From an uncultured Micavibrio sp. (GTDB lineage Bacteria > Pseudomonadota > Alphaproteobacteria > Micavibrionales > UBA1664), in assembly GCA_937896295.1 (NCBI GenBank), contig CALBME010000100.1:1-23865 (forward strand): a stretch of DNA of 23,865 nucleotides. The letters are read 5' to 3'. Every line of letters starts with the position of its first letter. Position 1 is the stretch's first letter. The notes beneath the pieces are model-generated. The model worked only from the letters and a program-made list of their open reading frames with translations, made no database searches and was not told where the DNA came from. The translations under genes were made by a program, and so were the position numbers. Of this stretch, positions 1 through 7,533 are shown piece after piece.

Positions 1-1019
1 TTAAAGAGCATTTCTTTCAAAAGATCTTTGATGAATGGGATACTAACTGGGAACGATACCCATCTATCTCGAAGGATGATTTTGAAAAACTGCTGACGGC
101 GCAGCCCAGTGCCCATACGATTAAATTTTCTGCCAATCTGCGCGGGCGCATCGTATCCGTTAATGGTATCCCTGCGGAAAATGCGCTGAAGGACGAATCC
201 GAACGCTGGCTGTTACAGAACGACCGTGGCTTTACCTATGCCACCACATTACCCGCCCATTCCGAGATTCTGAAAGGCACGTGGTGGCCGGCTGATTATC
301 AGGGTCCGCCGCTGATTTCCGTGGTCGAGGACGTGGCGCGCGGCTTTGGCGTGGGGCCGGGCGATCAGATCACGGTGAATATTCTCGGCCGGGATATCAC
401 GGCCACCATCGCGAATGTGCGCAGCGTGAACTGGATGAATTTCACCATCAATTATGCCATCACATTCGCACCCGGCGTTCTTGAGGCTGCCCCGCATGGA
501 TGGCTTGCGACCGTAGTGGCGGACCCGGCCCAGGAAGCCAGCATCCAGCGTAATATCGGCGCGGCATTCCCCAATATCACCATGATCCGCCTGTCGGACG
601 CCGTGGCGGCGGCAGGCGATATTCTGGGCAACATGGCCACGGCGGTGCGCGTGATTGCCATGATTGCAGTGGTAACAGGGGTGTTCGTGCTTGCGGGCAG
701 TCTGGCCGCGACGCGCACGCAGCGTCTTTATGATACAGTCGTGCTCAAGGTGCTGGGGATTCCCAACCGCGTCCTGCTTTCCGGTTTTCTGGCTGAATTC
801 GGGGTTCTGGGGATTCTTGCGGGTGTTTTGTCCCTGGGGTTGGGCGCGCTTGTTTCTTGGGCGGTGCTGGTGCCGCTGATGGACTTGAAATGGCATTTTT
901 ATATGATGCCCGCCATTTTGACCGGTCTTGCGGGCTTCGTTCTAACCATTGCGATCGGCTGGGCCGTGACGGGGCGCGTTTTGTCCGCGCCGGCGGCGCC
1001 GCATCTGCGTAATGAGTGA
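1..1019 (+). CDS. FtsX/MacB-type ABC transporter permease, YbbP-like (5' partial)
   Basis: Open reading frame entering from the left edge (first whole codon at base 3) and ending at TGA 1017-1019; 338 residues are visible, the C-terminal part of a protein normally about 800 residues long. The visible part begins in a MacB-like periplasmic domain, with the family phrases LRGRIVSVNG, WWPADYQGPP and VNILGRDITA, followed by three hydrophobic segments separated by short loops (starting near MATAVRVIAM, LAEFGVLGIL and MMPAILTGLA), the usual FtsX-type C-terminal membrane block. This matches COG3127, the permease partner of the YbbA ATPase, annotated as linked to lysophospholipase L1 (TesA) biogenesis or export; the true substrate is not established. 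The ATPase gene should lie upstream, outside the window. Its 3' end converges on the hydrolase gene with only 10 bases between. Confidence 0.88.
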   Translation, partial: KEHFFQKIFDEWDTNWERYPSISKDDFEKLLTAQPSAHTIKFSANLRGRIVSVNGIPAENALKDESERWLLQNDRGFTYATTLPAHSEILKGTWWPADYQGPPLISVVEDVARGFGVGPGDQITVNILGRDITATIANVRSVNWMNFTINYAITFAPGVLEAAPHGWLATVVADPAQEASIQRNIGAAFPNITMIRLSDAVAAAGDILGNMATAVRVIAMIAVVTGVFVLAGSLAATRTQRLYDTVVLKVLGIPNRVLLSGFLAEFGVLGILAGVLSLGLGALVSWAVLVPLMDLKWHFYMMPAILTGLAGFVLTIAIGWAVTGRVLSAPAAPHLRNE

Positions 1020-1029
1020 AAACGTGTCT

Positions 1030-1887
1030 TTAATGCTTACGGAAGAACGTATCGATATCGTCCAGCACCGGGGCCTTGCGCTGACCCAGCCATGATAGTG
1101 CGCCGACAATCCATGCATGGCTGATGCCGGGATAGATTTTGGTTTCCACCACGCCGCCCTTTTCGTGAATCCGCGCGGCCAGCCTGTCCATGTTGAAGCG
1201 GCCTACGGCTGTGTCATCGGACCCCCACAGCAAAAGCATGGACGGCTGTGCGCCGTCGACAAAAGTGGGGACCTGCATCCGGACATAGTTTTCGGGCGGC
1301 CCGAACATGTCCTTAAGATCGGGTTCTTCCGGAATGAAGGCATAGGGACCGGCAAGGCCCGCAAATGCGCGGATGACGTCACGCTTTTTGCCGGACTTTG
1401 CCAGGTAATGGGGATCGGTCGCCACCAGCGCGCCGAGATGCGCACCGGCGGAGTGCCCGGCCACGTACAGGCGCGCAGGATCGCCGCCATAGTCTGCAAT
1501 GTGATCGTATGTCCACGCCACCGCGTTGCCGGCGTCCTGCGCGAAGGATGGGAATTTCACATCCGGATATTTGCGGTAGTCGGGCACCACGACCACATAG
1601 CCGCGCTGTGCCAGTGCGTTGCCCGCAAAGGCGTATTGCGCCCTGTCCCCGAATGTCCAGCGGCCACCATAGAAGAAAACAATGACGGGCAGCGATTTGC
1701 CCGCCGACCGGGCCGGGCGATAAATGTCGAGTGACAGCGCGGGTGCGGTGCTAAAGGCAATGTCGGTGGTTTTCTGCACACTGCCATCAAAATGCGTCGG
1801 CAGATTGGCGGCGGTGATGCCGATCTGCGTGCAGGCAGTGGTCAACAGAAGCGCCGTGCAGGCAAAAAACGTTCTGAACGCCTTCAC
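1030..1887 (-). CDS. alpha/beta hydrolase (BD-FAE/carboxylesterase-like), probably exported
   Basis: A 285-residue alpha/beta hydrolase. The N-terminus is a hydrophobic signal sequence ending in TTAC (Cys19), a possible but weak lipobox because -3 is Thr. The oxyanion-hole motif usually seen as HGG is YGG (73-75). The nucleophile elbow is GHSAG (Ser146), with acid Asp224/225 in WGSDD and His257 in ISHAW, so the triad is complete. The family acts on carboxylic esters and small acyl substrates; the substrate here is unknown. GTG start at 1885-1887 overlaps the stop of the upstream dehydrogenase gene by 4 bases (GTGA), which supports translational coupling. It is the last gene of the minus-strand lipid-modification run, so a role on lipid or ester substrates in the envelope is inferred. 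No terminator is visible in the 10 bases to the convergent permease gene. Confidence 0.85.
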   Translation of the reverse strand: MKAFRTFFACTALLLTTACTQIGITAANLPTHFDGSVQKTTDIAFSTAPALSLDIYRPARSAGKSLPVIVFFYGGRWTFGDRAQYAFAGNALAQRGYVVVVPDYRKYPDVKFPSFAQDAGNAVAWTYDHIADYGGDPARLYVAGHSAGAHLGALVATDPHYLAKSGKKRDVIRAFAGLAGPYAFIPEEPDLKDMFGPPENYVRMQVPTFVDGAQPSMLLLWGSDDTAVGRFNMDRLAARIHEKGGVVETKIYPGISHAWIVGALSWLGQRKAPVLDDIDTFFRKH

Positions 1888-2621
1888 AGGCGCCCCGCGA
1901 TTTTGAAATACAGGCGGTAGGGCAGGATTTGCAGGATTTTCATGATCCAGGTCATGCGCCGTGGAAAATGAATTTCAAAATCACGTCCCTGAAGACCGGC
2001 TGCAATGGCATCGGCGGCCTGCTCAGGGGAAATCATCATCGGCATGGGAAAGGCATTTTTGTCGGTCATCGGCGTCTTGACGAAACCGGGGCTTATCAGG
2101 CGGATATCGATGCCGTTTTTCGCCTCTTCCGTTTTCAGGGACTCCGCCAGGTTGATGATGGCCGCCTTCGTCGCGCTGTAGGGTTGACCGTTGGGAAGGC
2201 CGCGATAACCGGCCACGCTGGCGCACAGGGCGATCTGTCCACGTCCCTGCCGGTGCATGACGGGCAGAACGGCATGCAGTGTGTTGAGTGCGCCGGTCAG
2301 GTTGGTTTCGACAATGGCCTTTGAGGCGGCTGCGTTACTGTCGCCCAGTTGCCCCGGTTCATACTGGCCAGCCAGAAAAATGACACTGTCGAGGGAAGTC
2401 ATGCCCGAGACTGCTTTGTGCAGGAGGTCGAAATCCGTGACGTCCACCGGCACCACGGTATGTGGGCCGTTCAGTGTGCGCCGCACGTCTTCCAATGCAT
2501 CCCGGTTTCGCGCGGAAAGGGTTAGTCTGGCGCCTTCGCGCGCAAGGCGTATGGAAAGGGCCCGTCCGATACCGGAACTGGCCCCAATGATCCATACATG
2601 AGCGCCTGTGAAGGATGTCAT
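1884..2621 (-). CDS. short-chain dehydrogenase/reductase
   Basis: A 245-residue classical SDR. It shows the NAD(P)-binding glycine motif GASSGIG (13-19), Asp60 in VDVTD, and the catalytic tetrad Asn107, Ser135, Tyr148 and Lys152 (YSATK). The usual NNAG motif is changed to FLAG (82-85). The C-terminus is extended by a basic/hydrophobic stretch (RRMTWIMKILQILPYRLYF) that could touch the membrane; SDRs in this type of lipid cluster often carry it. ATG at 2619-2621 overlaps the stop of the DUF3833 gene by 4 bases (ATGA), and its own stop overlaps the next gene by 4 bases, so all three should be co-translated. The function is oxidation or reduction of a hydroxyl/keto substrate; involvement in a modified fatty acid is inferred from context only. 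Confidence 0.88.
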   Translation of the reverse strand: MTSFTGAHVWIIGASSGIGRALSIRLAREGARLTLSARNRDALEDVRRTLNGPHTVVPVDVTDFDLLHKAVSGMTSLDSVIFLAGQYEPGQLGDSNAAASKAIVETNLTGALNTLHAVLPVMHRQGRGQIALCASVAGYRGLPNGQPYSATKAAIINLAESLKTEEAKNGIDIRLISPGFVKTPMTDKNAFPMPMMISPEQAADAIAAGLQGRDFEIHFPRRMTWIMKILQILPYRLYFKIAGRL

Positions 2622-3148
2622 TTCTTGATCATCACTACGTTGACTTCACCCACCTTGATGCCGAATTTTTTCATGTCGACCCGGTTCATGATGGTTTTTT
2701 CATCCATCAGGTACATCCAGTCATCCATGGCCAGGTTGATGGTTCTGCCACTGACTTCCAGTGCCATCACGTATTTCCAGTTGATGGCGCTGCCCATCGT
2801 TTCACCAGTGGCGGTGCCGATAATGTCGCTGGCGGTGCCGGTGAAGGTGTTATCGCCTGTTTTTACCAGATTCCAGGTACGGTGCTGTTTTTTGCCGCTG
2901 TAATAGACGAAATCTTCCTCCAGCTTGCCGGTGGTGCCCTTCCAGCTGCCAACCATGTCCACGGTAAAGCGTTCCTTTACCTCGCCGCTACGGCCATATA
3001 CGACGCCGTAGCCTTTTACGGGACCGTTGAAGAACGAGTCGAACTGAACGACCGGTTGCGTATCGCGGTATTTTTCCAGCCTGTGATCGCTGCAGCCGCT
3101 CACCATAACCAAAACTCCCAATGTTAAGATGATTTTGAAAAACTTCAT
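2618..3148 (-). CDS. DUF3833 family lipoprotein
   Basis: A 176-residue protein with a clear lipoprotein signal: basic start, hydrophobic core, and lipobox VSGC with Cys19. The mature part carries the DUF3833 signatures FFNGPVKGYGVVYGRSG, DMVGSWKG, LEEDFVYYSG, GTASDIIGTATGE and DDWMYLMD, with an MKKFGIKVGEV end. The family is lipocalin-like, small and of unknown biochemical role; it recurs beside cyclopropane-synthase-like methyltransferases, DUF1365 and flavin amine-oxidase-like proteins in proteobacteria. An envelope-facing lipid-handling role fits the lipoprotein signal and neighbours but is inferred. A Shine-Dalgarno-like AGGA lies a few bases upstream of ATG 3146-3148. The stop overlaps the SDR start by 4 bases. 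Confidence 0.9.
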   Translation of the reverse strand: MKFFKIILTLGVLVMVSGCSDHRLEKYRDTQPVVQFDSFFNGPVKGYGVVYGRSGEVKERFTVDMVGSWKGTTGKLEEDFVYYSGKKQHRTWNLVKTGDNTFTGTASDIIGTATGETMGSAINWKYVMALEVSGRTINLAMDDWMYLMDEKTIMNRVDMKKFGIKVGEVNVVMIKK

Positions 3149-3168
3149 GTTCCTGCCCTTATCCAGAT

Positions 3169-3182
3169 GGGGTGAATACCCC
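3169..3182 (-). other. intercistronic stem-loop upstream of the DUF3833 gene
   Basis: GGGGT-GAAT-ACCCC, a perfect 5-bp stem with a 4-base loop between the methyltransferase stop and the DUF3833 start. On the transcribed (minus) strand no T-run follows it, so it is not a convincing intrinsic terminator. It could affect mRNA processing or relative expression. The stem is short and may be chance. Confidence 0.35.
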
Positions 3183-3196
3183 GGTTTTCAATACAT

Positions 3197-4351
3197 TTAT
3201 GCGTGCTGCAGTTCGACCTGCATCACGTCGGTGCGTCTGGTACGGAAGCCCGCAATGCAGGCGGCCAGGTAAAATCGCCACAGACGGATAAATTCATCAT
3301 TGAAGCCAAGGGCCTTGACCGCGTGTGTGTTGGCATCGAAGTTCGCCATCCATTTCTCCAGCGTGGTCGCATAGTCCTGTCCGAAATCAAAGCGATCGGT
3401 CATGCGAAGGCCGGCTTTTTCAGCCTCCTGCTGAAAGCGCCGCGGGCTGGGCAGCATGCCGCCGGGAAAAATGAAACTGCGGATCATGTCGCCGCCCTTG
3501 CGGTAACGATCGAAATGGGCATCGTCGATGGTGATGGTCTGAATGACGGCCTTGCCCTTTTTGGCAAGCAGCGCCTGAATTTTTTGGAAATAAACGGGCC
3601 AGTACCGTTCGCCCACGGCTTCGAACATTTCGATCGAGACGATGTTGTCGAAAAGGCCACGCTGATCGCGGTAATCTTCCAGCACGATGTCGGCGCGACC
3701 CTGAAGACGGCTGTTGGCAAAGCGGCGCTGTTCTTCCGACAGAGTGATGCCCCTGACGCCGAAATCGCCGCGTTCAAGCGCACGTTCGCCAAAACCGCCC
3801 CAGCCGCAGCCGATTTCGAGAATCGACCCTGATTTTCTATCGATGCGGTCGATGATGCGGTCGTATTTACGGTGCTGTGCCGACTCCAGTGTTTCCGTGC
3901 CTGTGCCGAAGATGGCGGAGGAGTATGTCATGGTCCGGTCCAGCCACAGCGCATAAAAACTGTTTCCCAGATCGTAGTGCGCCTGAATGTTACGCTTGCT
4001 GCCTTTACGGTTATTGCTGCGCAGAAGGTACATAAGCCGCATACCTATCTGAAGCAGCTTGTTGCCATGAAGGTATTTTTCCATGACCTGACCATTGGCC
4101 AGTGCGAAGGACAGAAGCGATTGCAGGTCGTCGGTTTCCCAGTTCCCGACCTGATAATCCTGCGCGAGGCCAACATCGCCCTTTGCAGCCAGGTTGGGCA
4201 GGACGTCCCAGTTCTTGAGATGAATCTGGGCCGAAGGTCCAGGCTTGGCGCCTTCAAACGTGCGGGTGCGGCCGTCCGGAGTCATCAGCTCAACCCGTCC
4301 GTATTCGACGTTGTCCAGCTTTTTAAAAAAACGGTCGGCTGTGGCAGGCAT
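3197..4351 (-). CDS. cyclopropane-fatty-acid-synthase-family SAM methyltransferase (probably UfaM/BfaB-like rather than true CFA synthase)
   Basis: A 384-residue member of COG2230, similar in length to E. coli Cfa (382). It has the lipid-binding/entry block IQAHYDLGNSFYALWLDRTM (122-141), SAM-binding ILEIGCGWGGFGE (177-189), and IFPGGMLPS (295-303). By alignment from memory, Glu245 and Tyr328 match bicarbonate-site residues E239 and Y317 of E. coli Cfa, but Cys139 is replaced by Ser145 and His266 by Gln272. These enzymes transfer methyl from SAM to the double bond of phospholipid acyl chains at the inner membrane. The changed site favours a methyl-branched product over a cyclopropane. I chose the ATG at 4349-4351 because AAAAGGA (4358-4364) sits 6 bases upstream; the frame stays open upstream to a TTG at 4375. 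It is flanked by DUF1365/flavoprotein and DUF3833/SDR genes. Confidence 0.9.
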   Translation of the reverse strand: MPATADRFFKKLDNVEYGRVELMTPDGRTRTFEGAKPGPSAQIHLKNWDVLPNLAAKGDVGLAQDYQVGNWETDDLQSLLSFALANGQVMEKYLHGNKLLQIGMRLMYLLRSNNRKGSKRNIQAHYDLGNSFYALWLDRTMTYSSAIFGTGTETLESAQHRKYDRIIDRIDRKSGSILEIGCGWGGFGERALERGDFGVRGITLSEEQRRFANSRLQGRADIVLEDYRDQRGLFDNIVSIEMFEAVGERYWPVYFQKIQALLAKKGKAVIQTITIDDAHFDRYRKGGDMIRSFIFPGGMLPSPRRFQQEAEKAGLRMTDRFDFGQDYATTLEKWMANFDANTHAVKALGFNDEFIRLWRFYLAACIAGFRTRRTDVMQVELQHA

Positions 4352-4357
4352 ATCTAT

Positions 4358-4364
4358 TCCTTTT
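4358..4364 (-). promoter_or_regulatory. ribosome binding site deciding the methyltransferase start
   Basis: AAAAGGA on the minus strand, 6 bases before ATG 4349-4351. It lies inside the longer open frame that starts with TTG at 4375, so it argues for the shorter 384-residue protein. Confidence 0.6.
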
Positions 4365-4383
4365 GTCATGGCCAATGATCATA

Positions 4384-4397
4384 GCGCCTTGAGGCGC
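4384..4397 (-). other. intercistronic stem-loop between DUF1365 and methyltransferase genes
   Basis: GCGCC-TTGA-GGCGC, a perfect 5-bp GC-rich stem with a tetraloop in the 66-base gap between the DUF1365 stop and the methyltransferase start. There is no following T-run on the minus strand, so read-through is expected. It could be a processing or mRNA-stability element that sets expression of the downstream genes relative to the upstream ones. Confidence 0.4.
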
Positions 4398-4417
4398 GAA
4401 GGGGTATTACGACAGGA

Positions 4418-5197
4418 TTAAACTTCTGTAATGTTGGCACTGCGGGACTGCCTGAAAGAGTGCTGGGCCGGTTTTGGAATGTACCGAATTCCACGCATTA
4501 CCAGCCTTGCGGCCTGCCAGTGGATGCGAAAAACCGCCACAAGGCACACGGCGGGATAACGCCAGAAAGCCCGGTGCAGGGACCGGGGCGTCAGAGGGGT
4601 AAGGCCGCCGGTCAGGGCGGTGACCAGCTGTTTTTTACCCGACGCATCGTGATAGTCGATCCAGAAACCCATTTTTTCCGGCTGAATGGCAAAGCGAAAA
4701 CGGTAATGACCTTCGCGTTCCAGAAAAGGCGAGACATGAAACAGTTTTTTCGCCGTGATCCATTCGTTTTCGGTGATCGAACCGCCATGATCGGGAACGC
4801 AGAGATAGGTGTGGCGTTCGCCAAAAGTGTTATTCACTTCGCACAAAACAGCGCGCAGGGAGCCATGCGCATCGTGGCACAGCCAGAAACTGACCGGGTT
4901 GAATACATAGCCGAATACGCGCGGCATGCACACAAGCGTGACATCGTGGGCGGCTGCCTGCAGGTTTTCCGCCTGTAATATGCGTTCCGCCCATTCCTGC
5001 AGGTTGCTGCCGTCGCGTTCGCCGTGATCCCGGTTGTGAAAAGCGACCAGACCGGGGCGGTTAATGCCCAGGAAAACGCCCATGGACGAGGGTAAATCCT
5101 TCAGCTTCAGGGCAAGGTAGTAAATGCCGTAGCGAAAGGCGTTTTCCTTTGGGAAAAGGCGCCTGTGCATTACCTGCCCGGTCAGGATCATGCCCAT
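4418..5197 (-). CDS. DUF1365 family protein
   Basis: A 259-residue DUF1365 protein. The family signatures are visible: an N-terminal GQVMHRRLFPKENAFRYGIY block, GYVFNPVSFWLC in the middle, and EVNNTFGERHTYLC. No enzyme activity is established for the family; it is almost always next to a flavin amine-oxidase-like protein (COG2907) and a cyclopropane-synthase-like methyltransferase, and the same order is kept here. Two start codons are possible: ATG at 5195-5197, or ATG at 5189-5191, which overlaps the TGA of the upstream flavoprotein gene as ATGA. Either implies translational coupling, and the second would shorten the protein by two residues. It probably works at the membrane on acyl chains together with its neighbours (inference). 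Confidence 0.88.
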   Translation of the reverse strand: MGMILTGQVMHRRLFPKENAFRYGIYYLALKLKDLPSSMGVFLGINRPGLVAFHNRDHGERDGSNLQEWAERILQAENLQAAAHDVTLVCMPRVFGYVFNPVSFWLCHDAHGSLRAVLCEVNNTFGERHTYLCVPDHGGSITENEWITAKKLFHVSPFLEREGHYRFRFAIQPEKMGFWIDYHDASGKKQLVTALTGGLTPLTPRSLHRAFWRYPAVCLVAVFRIHWQAARLVMRGIRYIPKPAQHSFRQSRSANITEV

Positions 5198-6435
5198 GGA
5201 ATATCCGCACCCAGCCGTCTTGCGACGTTAACCGCGCTTAACAGGCCATCTTCATGAAAACCGTAACGCAGGTGAGCGCCGCAGAATGAGACACGGTTCA
5301 CATTCTGAATCGATTCCATTTCAGACTGCGCCTGCACGGATTGGCGCGTGAAGACAGGATGATCGAAATCATGGCGATCATGGATCAGATGTGCGGCCGG
5401 CATGCGGCCGGGATTGAGTGTCACGAATACGTCATGTTCGGTAGGAAGGTTCTGAAGATTGTTCATCCAGTATGTCAGCGACACGGACGGGTTTTCGTCA
5501 CGTTTTTTTTCGGACAGGTAAATCCAGCTTGCCCATGCCCTGCGCCGTGCGGGCATCAGGCTGGCATCGCCATGGACCACGACATGATTTTTCTGGTACG
5601 TGAAAGCCCCTAAAATCGTGCGTTCCTTGGTGTCGGCGTCTTTCAGGATTTTCAGCGCCTGATCGCCGTGGCATGCGAAAACAACGTGGTCGTATTTTTC
5701 GGTATACCCTGTGGTATCCGTTACCGACACACCGTCCTGTGCACGCGTGACTGAAACAGCGCCACAACCCAGCCGGATTTTATTACCGAATGATGCGGTC
5801 AGCTTTTCCACATAAACCCGGCTGCCGCCCGTGACCGTATACCATTGCGGGTGGCCGTTGACCGTCAGCAGGCCGTGATTGTGAAAAAACCGGATAAAGG
5901 TGCGGGCCGGGAATTTCAGGATGGTTTCGACCGAGCAACTCCAGATCGCGGCCCCCATGGCCTGAAGGTAATAGCGGCGGAACCATTCCCCCATGCGCAG
6001 TTCGTCCAGACATTCGCTTAAGGTGATGTCATCGGTGCGGTCAAGATAGGCAACCGCCTTACGGTTGAAGCGCAGAATATCGAGTATCATGCCCCAATAG
6101 GCTGGGCGGAGCAGGTTGCGCGCCTGCGCGAACATGCCCTTGCTGCCGTATTCAAGAAATCCGTCATCGATACTGGCGCCAAAGGACATGTCACTTTTTT
6201 GAATCGGGACGTTCAGGTGACGGAAAAGACCGTTCAGGTTCGGATAGTTGCGGTCGTTGAGTACGATGAATCCGGTGTCGACCGCAACCGGCCGGTCGCC
6301 GGGCGTGATGTCGATCGTACGGCTGTGTCCGCCGGGACGCGTGTCTTTTTCGTAGACGGTGATGTCATGATGGGGGTTGAGCAGATAGGCCGCGCCCAGA
6401 CCCGAGATACCGGTACCGATGATTGCGATTTTCAT
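5188..6435 (-). CDS. FAD-dependent amine-oxidase-like oxidoreductase (COG2907)
   Basis: A 415-residue flavoprotein. The N-terminal dinucleotide-binding motif is IIGTGISGLGAAYLL (5-19), followed by VYEKDTRPGGHSRT, the second FAD-contacting stretch of the amine-oxidase/phytoene-desaturase superfamily. The C-terminal FAD motif is FCGAHLRYGFHEDGLLSAVN, ending at a conserved SAVNVARRL. COG2907 proteins are found beside DUF1365 and COG2230 methyltransferases; flavoproteins of this kind act as desaturases or reductases on methylated acyl chains in furan and 10-methyl branched fatty acid pathways. That would be the likely role here, but I cannot assign the step. It begins 63 bases after the histidine kinase gene, with only AGGG close to ATG as a ribosome site. 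Its stop overlaps the DUF1365 start. Confidence 0.88.
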   Translation of the reverse strand: MKIAIIGTGISGLGAAYLLNPHHDITVYEKDTRPGGHSRTIDITPGDRPVAVDTGFIVLNDRNYPNLNGLFRHLNVPIQKSDMSFGASIDDGFLEYGSKGMFAQARNLLRPAYWGMILDILRFNRKAVAYLDRTDDITLSECLDELRMGEWFRRYYLQAMGAAIWSCSVETILKFPARTFIRFFHNHGLLTVNGHPQWYTVTGGSRVYVEKLTASFGNKIRLGCGAVSVTRAQDGVSVTDTTGYTEKYDHVVFACHGDQALKILKDADTKERTILGAFTYQKNHVVVHGDASLMPARRRAWASWIYLSEKKRDENPSVSLTYWMNNLQNLPTEHDVFVTLNPGRMPAAHLIHDRHDFDHPVFTRQSVQAQSEMESIQNVNRVSFCGAHLRYGFHEDGLLSAVNVARRLGADIPWA

Positions 6436-6479
6436 ACCCTGATATTAGGCCTTTACGGCGCGGGCGCAATCATGCGGCG

Positions 6480-6497
6480 CATTACCATTGTGTAATG
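6480..6497. repeat. inverted repeat CATTAC-N6-GTAATG upstream of the flavoprotein gene
   Basis: Perfect 6-bp arms with a 6-base spacer, lying immediately beyond the kinase stop codon (6499-6501) and about 45-62 bases upstream of the flavoprotein start. It could be an operator for an internal promoter or an mRNA stem-loop separating the regulatory genes from the enzymatic genes. The function is unproven and the arms are short. Confidence 0.4.
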
Positions 6498-6498
6498 T

Positions 6499-7533
6499 TC
6501 ATGCGTCCCGAAAGGCAATGGTGACGCGCAGGCCGGGACGTGCATCAGCAACTGTAATGGATGCGCCATGCAGTTTGACGACGGCGGCCACCAAGGCCAG
6601 GCCCAGACCGTTCCCGTCGGTGTTCCGGCTGGATTCCGCGCGGTAGAAACGTTCGAATATCTTTTCCCGGTCAGCCATATCGACGCCAGGACCGGAATCG
6701 GCGATTGAGACGTTCTTGTCGTCCAGCGTGATCTGGATCATGCCGCCAGCGGGCGTGAATTTTATGGCATTGTCCAGCAGGTTCACAAAGGCCTGAAACA
6801 GCAGGTCCCGGTCGCCATGGCAGGCCGAGTTATCGAGCTGGGCACTGATTTTTATGCCCTTTTCTTCCGCCACCGGCTCGTACATTTCAAGCACGTCGCG
6901 GATCAGGGCGTTCAGAGGCGTGTTCAGGAATTTGTGACGCTGACGCCCGGTTTCAATGTAGGTGATGCGCAGCAGCGCCGAGAAGGTTGCCAGGAGACGG
7001 TCGGCTTCGCCCACCATGCTTTCGCAAAGGGCCGAGGTGTCCGGATGCGCGCTTTTTTGCAAAATTTCGAGATTGTTGCGAAGCCGGGTCAGGGGGGTGC
7101 GCAGGTCGTGCGCGATATTGTCGGAGACATTTTTTACGCCGTGCATCAGTTCCTCAATCCGCGCGAGAAGCTGGTTGAGGGTTTCGGCCATATAGCCCAG
7201 ATCATCCCAGCGAGAGTCAACACTGATACGCTGGGACAGATCGCCAGTATCCATGATGGATTTTGCAATGGCGGCGATGTGCCCCGTGCGTCCGACGACG
7301 AATGTGCTGATGGCAAAGCTGGTCAGGATGACGAGAACCATGAATGCAATGCCCAGGGCCGTCAGCCACAGCATCACTTCCTGATTGGGCAGGCCCTGGC
7401 CGTTTTGGGCGAAGTAATAGCCGAAATAGAAGAGGATCCCCACGCTCAGGCCCAGCAACGTGGTGAAGAGCAGCGCCATCTGAAAACTGGAACTGCGGAA
7501 ATATCCTCTAATCTTCGATGATGTAGCCTGCAC
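6499..7533 (-). CDS. sensor histidine kinase with very short periplasmic loop
   Basis: A 344-residue inner-membrane kinase. TM1 is about residues 19-41 and TM2 about 54-79, leaving only about a dozen residues between them outside the membrane, so there is no periplasmic sensor domain. A HAMP domain follows (about 80-132), then HisKA with phospho-acceptor His142 in NIAHDLRTPLTRLR, and HATPase with N-box NLLDNAIKFTP, G1 DSGPGV and G2 GNGLGLAL. It should phosphorylate the OmpR-family regulator encoded just upstream; the genes overlap by 26 bases. The start is GTG at 7531-7533, with AGGACGG a few bases before it. Short-loop kinases generally sense within the membrane, which would suit a system controlling lipid-modifying enzymes downstream. 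The signal is not known. Confidence 0.92.
   Translation of the reverse strand: MQATSSKIRGYFRSSSFQMALLFTTLLGLSVGILFYFGYYFAQNGQGLPNQEVMLWLTALGIAFMVLVILTSFAISTFVVGRTGHIAAIAKSIMDTGDLSQRISVDSRWDDLGYMAETLNQLLARIEELMHGVKNVSDNIAHDLRTPLTRLRNNLEILQKSAHPDTSALCESMVGEADRLLATFSALLRITYIETGRQRHKFLNTPLNALIRDVLEMYEPVAEEKGIKISAQLDNSACHGDRDLLFQAFVNLLDNAIKFTPAGGMIQITLDDKNVSIADSGPGVDMADREKIFERFYRAESSRNTDGNGLGLALVAAVVKLHGASITVADARPGLRVTIAFRDA

Noticed and set aside
249..896. 215-residue open frame on the minus strand
   Set aside because: It lies wholly antisense to the permease gene, is rich in His/Arg/Gln as expected for a shadow frame, and shows no recognisable family.
3197..4375. Longer methyltransferase starting at TTG 4375
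   Set aside because: A good ribosome site (AAAAGGA) precedes the internal ATG at 4351 by 6 bases, and the shorter protein matches the family length.
4427..6499. Shared 9-mer TGTAATGTT at 4427-4435 and 6491-6499 as a regulatory repeat
   Set aside because: The first copy lies in the coding end of the DUF1365 gene and the second partly in the kinase end; a 9-base match in a window this size is not strong enough.
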